Shown in pieces: positions 31,323 to 42,127 of a stretch of 64,000 nucleotides of DNA. The translations under genes were made by a program, and so were the position numbers. Position 1 is the stretch's first letter, and every line of letters begins with the position of its first letter. Location: positions 31,162,143 to 31,226,142 of the forward strand of contig JAJLRJ010000003.1 of assembly GCA_024195265.1 (NCBI GenBank), in the 5' to 3' direction. The notes below the pieces were generated by a model. It saw only the letters and a list, made by a program, of their open reading frames with translations. It did not search any database and was not told the DNA's origin. The DNA comes from Dendrophyllia cribrosa (taxonomy: Eukaryota > Cnidaria > Anthozoa > Scleractinia > Dendrophylliidae).

Positions 31323-32676
31323 ATTAAGAACGACAAATTTGCGTTGTGGTCCGCCAAAGGTGGGAATGATATTGTATACCGCGCAGGGGCTGAAACTAAG
31401 TATAACATTTGGCGACCATCTTGCTTAGGACAGTATGTGTGGTTGGTATCTGGTCGTTCAAAGTAAAATATATCTTATCGGTACCGTGTGAAGTGCGAAG
31501 ATACGAGATGTAGAAGCTCATGACGTCACGAGTTTCATTCGCGGAAATTAAGTTCAGCCCCCCGACAAAATTTTTCCCGTACGCCGATCGACCTGGATCA
31601 GTACAATAATTACTTGTAGAAAATCAGAAAACGGCAAACTGATCCTAACGGCAAGGCGATGAAGGAGTAAATAAATGAATAAAACAAAATATATATATTC
31701 AAACAAACTTGCCCAATATTTCGGTTTGAAAACAAACCTTCTTCAGGGGCTAACAGAAAATGAAGATAAAACTAAAAGTTCGTTACAAATAAGGGTTTGA
31801 AATTATGAAAATAAAAATAATAGATTGTTATTGTATGGCGCGTTTTCAGGATCAAAATTAGATATGTGTAACTTCTGCCTTCTGACTTTCTAAATAAAAT
31901 CTTTTTAAACCCGCTACTTCTTTTGTTTCATACTTGTAAAGCCGTATGATGTCACGCAACACTCCATGATGACTTGCGAACTCTCAATGACTTGCGAACA
32001 CTCAATGACTTGCGAAACACTTTTCGCCAGGCGTTCCTTGTCCTACTTGATCACGTGATCAAGGATCCACAGGATATAGGACCGACTTTTTGTGTAAAAA
32101 CATGGCGTCATTTTAGTGGCATAAAAAAGGACAGGCTAAACACGCCTCCCACTCGTCGCAAAAAAGTATTTTAAAAGCCTAAAGTATAAAGCTTTCCCAG
32201 TAAGACTTCAGAGAGGATTGTGCCTTAAGATCACAGTAAAGAATTTGTTTTCTTCGCTGTTGGCATACATTGTGGTTTCTTGGGTTAATCTTAATTCTTG
32301 GGTTTATCTTGCAAGATAAATACTTATCGGCTAAAGTTTGTTATCGCTTTGAAAGTGCCAGGATCGTTAAATTTCTCGACCCGTGATTTAATGTCTAAAG
32401 TCTGCGGCGTGCAAGACTTGAGAAAAAGTGTTTCCGACATCACGGATATAGGCGTCTTAGATCTGACTCTCAAAAAGCCGTAGTCTATAATTCCACTGCA
32501 GTGAAATCACGAATTCTTGCAATAATTTTAAGTTCCTAAGTTAGTTCTGTAGTTGAGTAGTGTGTCTCAGTGGAGCTAGGATAAACCTCCGTTGCTTTGT
32601 AATAGCGTTTGATTTGGCATCCAATAGATAATCCGCAGCATAGTTGCTGTCATCATTGTTAATCTCACGGATGCTA

Positions 32677-34207
32677 GGGACCGTTCATAATTTATGGGTT
32701 GGGAGGGGGGGCTATGGGGATTTGGGGGGGGGGGGGGGCATTAATTTTCATCCAAAACACTTAGGGGGGGGGGGCATCAAAATTCAATTGGTACTCTGTA
32801 TCGGGGGGGGGGGGGGGGGGCACTTAAAACTTACTTTAATAATCGGTCCGGTTTAGAGAAGTATTTTAACGAATAAACTTTAGGTCCACTTAAAGAAGAT
32901 ATCGATACATTCCAAGTGAAATCCGAGCGCTTTTTAACATTTAACAGAATATAATTACGAGACTGAAATAGGATATCGATGTTTATTATATAAACTCCGA
33001 TGAAATATCAGGTGATCTCCCGCGCGAAAAAGTGATATCTTCACATGTGAAAATAACATGTTACCATGGATACCCATGCAAAGGCGTCAGTGCCGTGTTT
33101 GGTTCGAATTTGTTTGTGATAACGCTCACATCTTGAATAAAGAATTTTATTTGTTACATAACATCACAAAGTCTAGCAAATACATTCACATTAATACGTG
33201 AAAACACCTTCTATTCAACCTGGAAAACTCTGACACCTGTGGTCATAGGAGGAAGCTCGTGGCTCTTCGACCACTTCTAGTATTTGTTGTAATGAGCGGC
33301 CAATTGTACCCATTTGTACCCACTGTCATCAGATTCCGAGTCAGATTCAGAACCTGATGAGTCAGAATCACTCAACGTTTCTTGGTATATTTCTTCTTCA
33401 CTTTCATCCGACTCTTCTGACTCATGAGGTTCGTCTGCTTGACGTAGAAGTTCCTTCCCTGTGACTACTACATCACAAAGGGCGTCTCCTTTTATTTCCC
33501 ATACATGGGTCGTGATCGTGGCAATTTTCTCTTACTTCAACTTCTTTTTTCCATGTAAGGTTATATTTTTGTAGGTATATATTTGTCAAGTTCGAAGACG
33601 TATAATGTATTCAAACCACCTGTTAGAACAAGCTGCGCGCAGTTGTAGTACTCAAACGTTTTGGCTGCCCTGCGTTCGTTCTTGGTCGATTTGCTTCTCA
33701 ATTGTTTTGTGAATTGTAAGTGTTTCAGATGCTCAATGTATTTTGTTACCAGTTCCACTGAAACGATGTACTTTTTTGAGAAATGCGATATTTGATCCTC
33801 GTTTTGTAGTTTTCCGTCACTGAATTCCATCAGCAATTTGAAGTCATAATAAATAATCTATTGTGCAGGGTTATTTTATGCAATATTAAGTTAAAGTTTT
33901 AAAAAAGACTTCATTGTTGAGACCTATATGGTGTTTGTATCAGCAATTCAAAGGTATGTTAAAACAAACATGGTAGATTGTTGGTGATAGCGGTGGTGGT
34001 AGAGAGCATGGGGGAGGATGGGGGCGGGGGGGGGGGGGGGGTGGGGGGGTCATGGTATTTTACCTTCGTCCGCAAGCTCTCATGAGGGGGGCCAGAAAAA
34101 AATATCTTACATCATCGGGGGGGGGGGGGGGGGGCTAGAAAAAATATTTAAGGAAAAAAATTAAGATCCCATAGCCCCCCCCCAACCCATAAATTATGAA
34201 CAGTCCC
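32677..34207. mobile_element. TA-flanked element with decayed ORF
   Basis: Inverted ends GGGACCGTTCATAATTTATG and complement CATAAATTATGAACAGTCCC lie between TA dinucleotides, 1531 bp in all. On the minus strand, 33561-33836 is an open frame (91 codons) ending LVLTGGLNTLYVFELDKYI, which looks like a small SAP-type DNA-binding helix pair. Upstream of it (about 33310-33480, minus) an acidic Ser/Asp/Glu stretch is interrupted. I read this as the relic of the element's own gene; ISL2EU-type elements also make 2 bp duplications, but the identity is unproven. Confidence 0.5.
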
Positions 34208-35360
34208 TAGTTAATTCTTGAGTCCTTTCCTTAAGCAAGGAACCAACACAATTTAATGTCTTTAAGCAAGACTCGAGTTTCGGTTCTTTGGCGAACCTCG
34301 TCAGTTGCTACCATGTAAAGGTCTTGTGGAATGATATGAAACCATTCAGTTAAAATGAAATGTCTGTCGCTTTTGTATTTCTGGGGATCGAATTTTTTGT
34401 TTTCTCGCTGGCTTTCCTATTGTCTCTCCAATAGGATTGTTGTACTTTCGATCCGACGTTGTATTGTGTTTCTTCAGAAGGCTTTTTTGTGATTTCTTGT
34501 GCATGTACAGTACTTTTTCACACAAAGGATAGCTCTTGTAGAGTTGTACAGAGGTGGTCTCGCAAATGTCTCAATAAATAAGACATTATTTATGTATCTT
34601 GTAGAACAAGAGTGTGATCCTCGTGTAGTAGTGTTGTGCCACATGCGTTCAGATGTAATCTCGCGCGTCGCAGCGGGACGGAGCACTGTCAAAAAATCAT
34701 AGATAGTGGTATAAAGCTAGTTGTCAGATTTGGCGTACTCGTACTCGGCCGCGTTTTAGTTGATGCTGTCGTAGTAGACGCGACAGCATTAGTCGATGAA
34801 GAATTTGTAATTCGCTCAGCAGTTTCAATGAGGCGCTGAGCGCACTCTCCGAGAACGTTTGAATCCATTGAAGATGTGCTCTCCGAGATCGAGAGACTGT
34901 CAGCTTATAGAAACGTGGGTTTTATCGATCACGTGATCAAGTAGGATAAGGAACGCCTTGCGAAAAGTGTTTCGCAAGTCACTGAGCGTTCGCAAGTCAT
35001 TGAGTGTTCGCAAGTCATCACGGAGTGTTTGCAAATCATGGAGTGTTGTATGCGTGACATCATACGGCTTTACAAATATGAAACGAAAGAAGTAGCGGGT
35101 TTAAAAGTCGACCGAGCCTACAAACTTGTTTCATAAGTAATCTTACAAAGAGTAGTGTACTAGTGTGTTTTTAAAAGTAGTAATGCACAAAGTAGCGGGT
35201 TTAAAAATCGGCACGAGGCTGTAAACTTGTTTCATAAGTTACTTTACAAAGAACGACGTGTTTTTAAAAGTAGTAATGCATAAAAAGATTTTATTTAGAA
35301 AGTCTAAAGGCAGAAGTTACACATATTTATTTTTGACCCTGAAAACGCGCCATATTATTA

Positions 35361-36203
35361 GTGTAGGAGAATAGGTGTCGTATGTCAATGAGTTTCGTCA
35401 CGTCTATTTATTCCTAGAGGAGATAACGTTAACGTTTGAGCCTCTCTCGCGTAGCCTGCGTAGCTGGCGGGATTATTGTACCGGGGGTACTATTTTGGCC
35501 GCTGTTTTTCATTGTACCGGGGTACTGTTTTGGCCGGGTTTTTTCGCGGCGCGATCCAGAAGAATTTGGCGGCGGAGCCGCGAGGCGGCTTCGCCGCCAA
35601 AACAGTACCCCGGGTATAATAATCCCGCCAGCTACGCAGGCTAAGTGTGGTCTGCCTGTGGTCGCTCACGGGTACAGCTCCTTGTGAAGAGAAAACAAAA
35701 ATCAGCTGCGTCCCAGGCAAACCACCAAGAAGCTTATTAAAAGGCGATTCAACTCATCCAAGACATGTAAAGCTTTTACGCATTGAATTGACAAGTTGTT
35801 TACACGCGCATTCGCCAAGGATTCTGAGAAATATTTCATATGCTCGTTTACAAATCGATACAAACGATCTCGTGTTTCCTTTGAGTGACAGTTTTCTCGC
35901 CCAACGCGACCACTTATTCCCTCGGGAGCCTCTCAACCAATAGGCTAATTCTCTCCTCGCGTGTCTCTCTCGCGCACCACGTTCTTTCTCGCGCCCATAT
36001 TTATTTTCATGCGCCTGCTACGCAGGCTATGGACATTCAATCAGTGATGTTCTTCTAATCCCACTTGAACTCATACGCAGCAACCGTGACGCAGTGAGAA
36101 AGGCGAGAGAGGCTCATTTGATACACAAGGGAAAACGTTATCTCCTCTAGGAATAAATAGACGTGACGAAGCTCATTGACATACGACACCTAGTCTCCTA
36201 CAC
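35361..36203. mobile_element. TIR element nested in right arm
   Basis: Inverted arms GTGTAGGAGAATAGGTGTCG (left) and complement ending TCTCCTACAC (right). They continue through TCGTATGTCAATGAG, CACGTCTATTTATTCCTAG and GAGATAACGTT, about 70 bp per arm. It splits the long inverted repeat, whose left arm has the uninterrupted site. The interior includes the palindromic element at 35454-35641. The longer frame in the interior (35647-35943) has no recognisable protein. Confidence 0.65.
35454..35641. mobile_element. Palindromic GC-rich MITE, TA TSD
   Basis: 188 bp flanked by TA. Inverted ends GCCTGCGTAGCTGGCGGG and CCCGCCAGCTACGCAGGC are perfect. Inner GTACCGGGGTAC-type and GGCGGCGGAGCCGCGAGGCG palindromes give strong hairpin potential. 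The same CTACGCAGGCT word recurs alone near 36015. Confidence 0.75.
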
Positions 36204-36332
36204 CAATAACAATCTATTGTTTTTATTTTCATAATTTCAAACTCTTATTTGTAACGAACTTTTAGTTTTATCTTCATTTTCTGTTAGTTCCTGAAGAAGG
36301 TTTGTTTTCAAACCGAAATATTGGGCAAATTT

Positions 36333-36479
36333 CAAGAATTTGCTTTTATCGACTGAGTCGATAAGGTAAATTAGCCACCGTAAAAAGATTCGAGAAAACT
36401 GACGTTTCGAGCGCTAGCCCTTCGACGCTAGCGTGGCTATAAATTTACCTTCGACTCAGTCGATAAAACCAAATTCTTG
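36333..36479. mobile_element. GACTGAGTCGATAA MITE, copy 1
   Basis: Inverted arms CAAGAATTTGCTTTTATCG and complement, then GACTGAGTCGATAAGGTAAA with its complement. The middle holds CGCTAGCCCTTCGACGCTAG. It is followed by CACCCCCACCGACGCAGCAC and CCACAGTTTCTA, whose complement precedes the related copy at 43562-43672. Non-coding. Confidence 0.7.
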
Positions 36480-36971
36480 TGCTTCACCCCCACCGACGCA
36501 GCACCACAGTTTCTAACCACATTCATTTATTGGGCAAATTTGTTTGAATATATACATTTTGTTTTATTCTTTTATTTACTCCTTCATCGCCTTGCGGTTA
36601 GGATCAGTTTGCCGTTTTCTGATTTTTTATGTAAGCCTAAGCCTAGCTGAGGTCGCATGTTCAATCCTGAGTGGCCATTTTAGATTTTCTCAGTTTACAC
36701 TTACAACATTTATTGAAAATAAGTGTCGACATTATGTTATATAAGTCTCAATAAGGTGTCCGACGTCGTTCACCCTTGGTCGCATTTTTTGACTCGCCTC
36801 AGTCTTTTTAAAACGCAGCGCTCGTTCGTCTCCCAAATACGCCTGCAGCACAGGATATTTTATCTGGGTTGGCTCACTGATGCCCGCCTTAGAGATGTAT
36901 CCGCCTTATAAGGGTCACCGCTTTGATAAAACATACTGTATGATGATCTTGTTCTCCAGAAATTCAACACT

Positions 36972-36972
<1 letters not shown>

Positions 36973-37045
<73 letters not shown>
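36973..37045 (+). repeat. 73-base poly(C) tract
   Basis: Uninterrupted C-run at the duplication-unit position that carries the 3.5 kb TIR element in unit 1 (16693-16697 and 20173-20193). Could include assembly artefact; runs this long are prone to copy-number error. Confidence 0.8.
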
Positions 37046-37046
<1 letters not shown>

Positions 37047-37405
37047 TTCCGTCAGTCTGTTCCTCTGTCTATGACGCTTCACAAATCTGACATCTTAAAA
37101 TGCGGTGGACCCCGCATAAATAGCCATCCTGTTTTAAGAATAAACTAAAAAATAAACCAATAGAATGCAGTTGTGTTACAGTTGCGCCATTTCTTAATGT
37201 CATGCCTTGTATTGCAACATGGTTTGTGTTCGAAACTTGATAAAGCTCACCGGTCTTGTTTTAGCTTGGCACAGACGTCTCCAATTTCTTTCCTAGACGT
37301 CTGCGCTCAGGCTATCTTTGTTTGGAGACAATTCAGTTCAATTCAGACCAGTGAAGGTTTTCACGACCAAAGATGGGTCCGAGCTTAAAAGGCTGAATCA
37401 CTTAC

Positions 37406-37690
37406 CATTGTATCGAGCCGGGTTGGCATCGATAATTTCGTGCACATAGCGTGAGGGCGATGTCCAGGGCGATGTAAAGGGATCTATAACTTCAAGCATT
37501 TTTTTGCTTTTCTATAGACTCCCTCATCACTATTATTTATCTTGTATTGTATAGTTACCATGAACTACAATGTATTAGTGATGGAAGCAATAAATTGAAA
37601 TTGAAATTGAAATTGAAATTGATGTGTTGAGGCTGTTTATCCGTGATCTTTTTGTGGCACGTCATCTGTCACTTCGGCTATGGATACAAG
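37406..37690 (-). pseudogene. Candidate exon, unit 2, split by LINE end
   Basis: Counterpart of 20580-20687. Minus-strand reading gives EVTDDVPQKDH, then about 180 foreign bases, then TSPSRYVHEIIDANPARYNG ending at AATG/GTAAGT. The foreign part is the LINE tail at about 37455-37640. The uninterrupted unit 1 version shows the original join. Protein identity unknown. Confidence 0.25.
37455..37640 (+). mobile_element. LINE or SINE 3' end with (ATTGAA)n tail
   Basis: Inserted between GGGCGATGT and GTGATCTTTTTG, relative to unit 1's uninterrupted GGGCGATGTGAATCCGTAATC. It ends in four to five ATTGAA hexamers, typical of CR1/L2-type 3' tails. The preceding TTGTATTGTATAGTTACC resembles a 3' UTR. 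A short GGGCGATGT duplication occurs at the left edge (37446-37471). Confidence 0.55.
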
Positions 37691-38110
37691 CTGGCGTTAC
37701 ACAAATGAGGATGTTGTAATGGCGTTTTGTGAAATGTTTATCATTTGTTGTCTGAAGACACGTCGAACTTGATACAAAACATAGGACTCCAGTCGAATAG
37801 TACACTCACTAGGATATCAACACTTTAATTTTGCGCATTTCCTGTGAAACACCGTAAAATCCCGCTTATAAGCCCTGGGCTTATACAATTTTGGCTGGCA
37901 AGCAAAAAAATATTGTGATATTAAATAAGCGTTGATTTGATGCAATAATGTTTTGTTACCAAACGGATGGGCCTATAATCGGGGAGAGGGGGCTTATCAC
38001 CGGTAAAAAGCGTCTGTTGTGTACCTGCGAAACGAAAAACAAATTTATCGTTTCCATCTGCGACCAGGGTATAAAGGGCCCAACGGTGCAACCCCATTAT
38101 AAATATTAGC

Positions 38111-38806
38111 CCCCCCCCCCCCCTCCTCAATACATAGTATATAAAAGCTTGTCATGCCGGGGCAGGAGAATGGGTAATTTTGGGACGTTAGACAGGCTGT
38201 TTTGTAGGATAAACATGAGGGCACTTGCCAAAATTTTTCAACGTGCTTTCTCAAATCCGTTCCTTGTCTTAGATCCCCAGATCTAGAAAAACAACCATTT
38301 AAATTTTATTCTTATTCAACTCAAAATGGAACTCTTCACATTTCCTCCCTCCCTCTTAATGCTTCAGAAAACTACTGTGTCACAGGTCAACCAATTCTCT
38401 TTTATGGAACTACTTCATACAGTACATGGTATCCTGTGCTCTGTGCTAACTACCGGTACCTAAAGAATTCTAAAATATTATGCATAACATTCAAATTTCC
38501 CTTCGTATGCATTTCCTACACTATAAAATTGTTGCAATATTATCGTGGCTAAGCAATTCCAACTTCAATTATTTGAGCAAATAAGTGTTAGTGGAATTAA
38601 ACAATATTTCAACTTTGAATTAAAAGTTGGAATTTTCTAAAAATGCTCTGCAATGTATTTGGTTTTCACTGTCCAGAGGTCCATAGTGGTAATTACACTG
38701 GAAGTTAATTCTGACAGGTAAAAAAACATCTAGCGCCAGTTATTTCAACAAAGTTTAGACAGTGTTTAGCAATGTTTAATAAAACTGTGGTCTAAATCAC
38801 TTTCGA
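38111..38806. other. End of duplication unit 2
   Basis: Aligns to 21100-22803, without the MITEs at 21757 and 22296 and without the intervening ~650 bases. Homology ends at CTAAATCACTTT (38794-38806 against 22792-22803). No gene. Confidence 0.6.
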
Positions 38807-38809
38807 TAT

Positions 38810-41272
38810 GGCCAAACCTTGATAATTTTACTGCAAACAGTATCAATAACGCATATACCACAGACCAGTCAAAAAAATTTATCTACTGAAAATGACCCAG
38901 TTATAAACAGATGTGACTGGATGCACACTATCGCTACTTTATTACACCTTTAGTCTTTTTATCACCCTTGCATTATCTTTAAAATACCTTTCATGCCCAA
39001 GAGTGACAAAAATCAAAATATTTTCAAGAAAAATGCCAAATTTTACTTTGTAAAATATTGAAAAACAAATGGTACCATGCAAAAATACTGCTGACGAGGT
39101 TTCATCTGAATGGTCACATCATAGGATTTCATCACCAGACTCAAAAGTTAGAACTACCCTACATGTCTCTATAATTGACTCTGGCAGTGAAAGGGTTAAA
39201 ATAGAAATCTCAGCTACATATTTCTTCTCAGTGCATAGATCTGTTGTATAAATGTACTGAGATATCATCTAATCTTGTAATTTAGAATGGTTGCTTATTA
39301 TCTAGACTGTTTACACACATTATTAATTAAATAATTCCAAACTTTACAGTCCTTTTTATTAACAGAGAAATAAAGATCTTTATGACTAAGTTTTTTTTAT
39401 GTCCACATGTGGAAATACAATCCTTGTTCTTTTTTGTAGTTGTGGACTGTGATCCCATGTGAACAAAGAAAAGAACTCAACCAAAATTTCTACACTTGAG
39501 AATGGTGAATAAAAACAATGGTGCATCTTGACCAGCTGTATTCCTTTGTGGCTTCTATACCACTGTACTTGTTTTTCTATTGTTGTGGAAGATTTGCTCT
39601 ACCACTCATAAATACAAAAATACAAAATCTAGCCTTTATAAATATGGCTCAATAGCTTGCTAGTCAACATCAACTAGTGAGCTGCCAAGTGGAGAGCAGA
39701 CACCACTGAGAGAAAAGACACTTTTCTTAGTGTACTGGTATAAGCCATGACCTTGACTGGCAATCTGCTGAGCCATAAGAAAACAAATCTAACATCTTAC
39801 TTGTTCTGGAAGTGTGACCTCAATAATATTATTATTGGCAAATCACAAGGACATACACCTTATTTGATGGTTTAATAGATAATACGGGTGGATATTTTAC
39901 GAGTTGTGTAGTATTTTTTCGAGCCCGGGCAAGAAAAAATGCAAGCAATGAGTAAAATGACTGCACATATTCTGTTCAACCATCGAATAAGGGATTTACT
40001 ATTCGACTAAAATTCTTGTATATAAAACAGATTGTGTCTTGAAACTGGGATGCTAAGGTGTAGTACGGCAATCTACTGTGTAATATTCTTGAATATTTTG
40101 CTTGTTCTCTTTCCTTATAGGGTAAAATGACATCACAGTCGAATAATAAATTAAAATATCTTGCCTGACTTTACTTCCTTTCAGAATTGGACATTATTTT
40201 TTCTCATGACTCTACTTTTCATTTCCTTAAGCAAGAGTTAAGGAGTTAGCCAGCCTAAAGTCAGCAACATGCTAGAAGTTTTTTTATGCTCATCACAAGT
40301 GAATTTTTCCAATGCCTACTGCATGCACATTAATAAAAAATTATTGGCGATTTTTCTGGCAATTCTGTTTTTCAATCCATCCACCATATTGAAGGTCCCA
40401 TGAATTTGAAATTTTGTGTGATGCAATCACAAATTGTGATTTCTTAAATAAGTTGACGATTCCTTAATACTGTAAGTTGATAATTCATAAATTTAGTTGC
40501 AGTATTGGACACACTTGACAATTTATTATTGATATTTGACATGTTAGATATTGGGGATTTTGAACACTGGTCCTGGTGTTTAGGATAGCTGGTGACAATC
40601 ACTGTCGCAGTGAGCACACATGTCAATTTTTGCCAATTGCTTTATACTTTAATGATATACTCCAAAAACAGAAATGGTACTATCCTAGGAAAAAATTGCA
40701 AATCACTGCCATGAGTCTCGCAATCGAACAGAATTTCAATCGAACTCAATCCATGGATTGAAACGAATGAAATCCAACTCACACAAAAAAGATTGTACAA
40801 TCAAACTCAATCGAATGTTCGATTTTCAAACTCTTGATTTTTGTAAAACTAGTTTTGAAAATCAATGACTTCTTGGAGGCTCGAGTTACCTCAGTATATC
40901 CGGGAGTAAAGCACGTGCAGAAATTCCGGAGAGATAGCTTCAGATGGGCTGTGGGTTGTTAGTTTTAACTGCATAGTAAAAGGCTACCAGGATTGCCGCT
41001 TTGACGTGGAAAAACAGAGAAAGCGGGCAGTCAGACCACACAACATACAATCTTTGTTCAAGCGAATTTATTCACCGAACCCAATGGATTGTGTTAGATT
41101 GAGTTTGGTTGCCGAACTACGTAGACCTAAAAATTCAATGATCCCTAGACATGCATTGGCGTTTGAAATCTACAATGTATCACTGCATTCTGTACATGTA
41201 GCTTCTACTATTTTTCTGTCAAGTTATTGTTTGGTTTAATGTTCTGAAAATATCATACACTTCATACCGACT
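38810..41272. other. AT-rich intergenic sequence
   Basis: No coding frame or convincing repeat structure. Short frames of 60-77 codons occur but show no protein-like composition. An isolated minus-strand polyadenylation signal for the DHHC gene was not pinned down. Confidence 0.4.
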
Positions 41273-42127
41273 TTACAGATCCTTGCTCTCCTCTATATAC
41301 GTCTTCTTGAAATTCGTCCCATCTCCTGGCAAAGACGAACTTATGGTGGGCCATATCCACGCCAAATACCACCTCTCCCCGAATATCTCGAGGAAGTTCT
41401 TCCTCCAGCCACGGTCATATTCTCTCTTCTTCTTTTTACGCTCGTAGGACGTCTGACCTCGAAAAATGATTCCAGTTTGGAAGAACAGCAGACCACTGAA
41501 AAGAAGCAGGGTGAAGACAGACATTCCGGCCATAATGGAGACTACAATTCCGTAGAGAGAGGTGTAGCCCAGCAGCCACATGACAACTGGTGTAAACATT
41601 GTTAGCAAAGTCCAAAAGCCTACACCGCCGATTTCGTCCGTTACATATTCGTGGTGGAAAACATTGGCATAAACAGCTCCCATCCAAAGATACAACGCTA
41701 GAAACATGTAGTAACGATAGTTTTTAAAACCGACGCATTTGCCAGCGAAGACACAATGGTGATCTCTTTTCAAGACACATTCATCGCACACTTGACAATG
41801 GTGGGCTCTGGGTGGTGAGTTCAGCTGACAAAAGGGACAATACGTCCACCCTGGTTTGAGCACAGACGGCATTCCTAGGTTCTTTCCTGTCGTATCGGTC
41901 GTAATCAGCATGAAGAAGTTAGCAAAAACGTTGAGCCACATAAAAAATCCACAACCCACGTGTATGCAGTACCACATCGAGAAGGGAGCATGGTAAATCG
42001 GTAACACAATGAACAACTCGAAGAGAGCTATCAGCCATAGCATGGCGATCATAAACATGAATGCTACAAAATCGGAAGATTTGCTAGGCTTCAGACCTTC
42101 AAACCAGCCTCTTTTGTTTCCCTCCAT
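41273..42127 (-). CDS. DHHC palmitoyltransferase (ZDHHC22/24-like)
   Basis: Single-exon 284-residue protein, predicted S-acyltransferase that moves palmitate from CoA to protein cysteines in endomembranes. Two hydrophobic segments (about 20-43 and 52-75) precede a cytosolic Cys-rich domain (about 95-145) with CPFC, HHCQVCDECVLKRDHHC and CVGFKN spacing. The active-site DHHC is at 122-125, and all zinc-ligand Cys/His positions expected of the family look present. Further membrane segments are about 138-160 and 170-220. The C-terminal tail is basic then acidic (KKKKREYDRGW). Length fits the short ZDHHC22/24 group, but I assign the subgroup only tentatively. The true ATG and a single open frame make it a plausible intact gene. 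Confidence 0.85.
   Translation of the reverse strand: MEGNKRGWFEGLKPSKSSDFVAFMFMIAMLWLIALFELFIVLPIYHAPFSMWYCIHVGCGFFMWLNVFANFFMLITTDTTGKNLGMPSVLKPGWTYCPFCQLNSPPRAHHCQVCDECVLKRDHHCVFAGKCVGFKNYRYYMFLALYLWMGAVYANVFHHEYVTDEIGGVGFWTLLTMFTPVVMWLLGYTSLYGIVVSIMAGMSVFTLLLFSGLLFFQTGIIFRGQTSYERKKKKREYDRGWRKNFLEIFGERWYLAWIWPTISSSLPGDGTNFKKTYIEESKDL

Larger units (their letters stand above)
31618..36630. repeat. Long inverted repeat with 18 bp subterminal repeats
   Basis: Left arm 31618-32070 and right arm 34925-36630 are reverse complements once nested insertions in the right arm are removed. Matching landmarks are AGAAAATCAGAAAACGGC with its complement at about 36613-36630, GAACTTTTAGTTTTATCTTC, and CTTGATCACGTGATCAAG at 32047 and about 34926-34943. 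Near the inner edge of each arm a ~18 bp repeat (GACTTGCGAACACTCAAT type) occurs three to four times in opposite orientation. The right arm also has a ~100 bp tandem duplication (35090-35290, AAGTAGCGGGTTTAAAA). No transposase gene is visible in the loop. Confidence 0.7.
30265..36774. mobile_element. 6.5 kb composite insertion in unit 2
   Basis: Unit 1 reads straight from CTGACTCCCACAC to TTGGTCGCAT; unit 2 has 6.5 kb here. Near the edges are inverted termini GACGTCGGACACCTTATT (30294) and AATAAGGTGTCCGACGTC (ending 36767), followed inwards by AGACTTATATAAC and its complement. It is therefore at heart a TIR element, filled with later insertions: 30798-31322, 31026-31187, the long inverted repeat 31618-36630, 32677-34207, 35361-36203, 35454-35641 and 36333-36479. 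No intact transposase was found. Confidence 0.7.

Noticed and set aside
36880..37074. Poly-proline ORF
   Set aside because: Produced by the 73-base C-run; the same applies to glycine- and proline-rich frames at 9036, 11437, 21728, 27783 and 32644.
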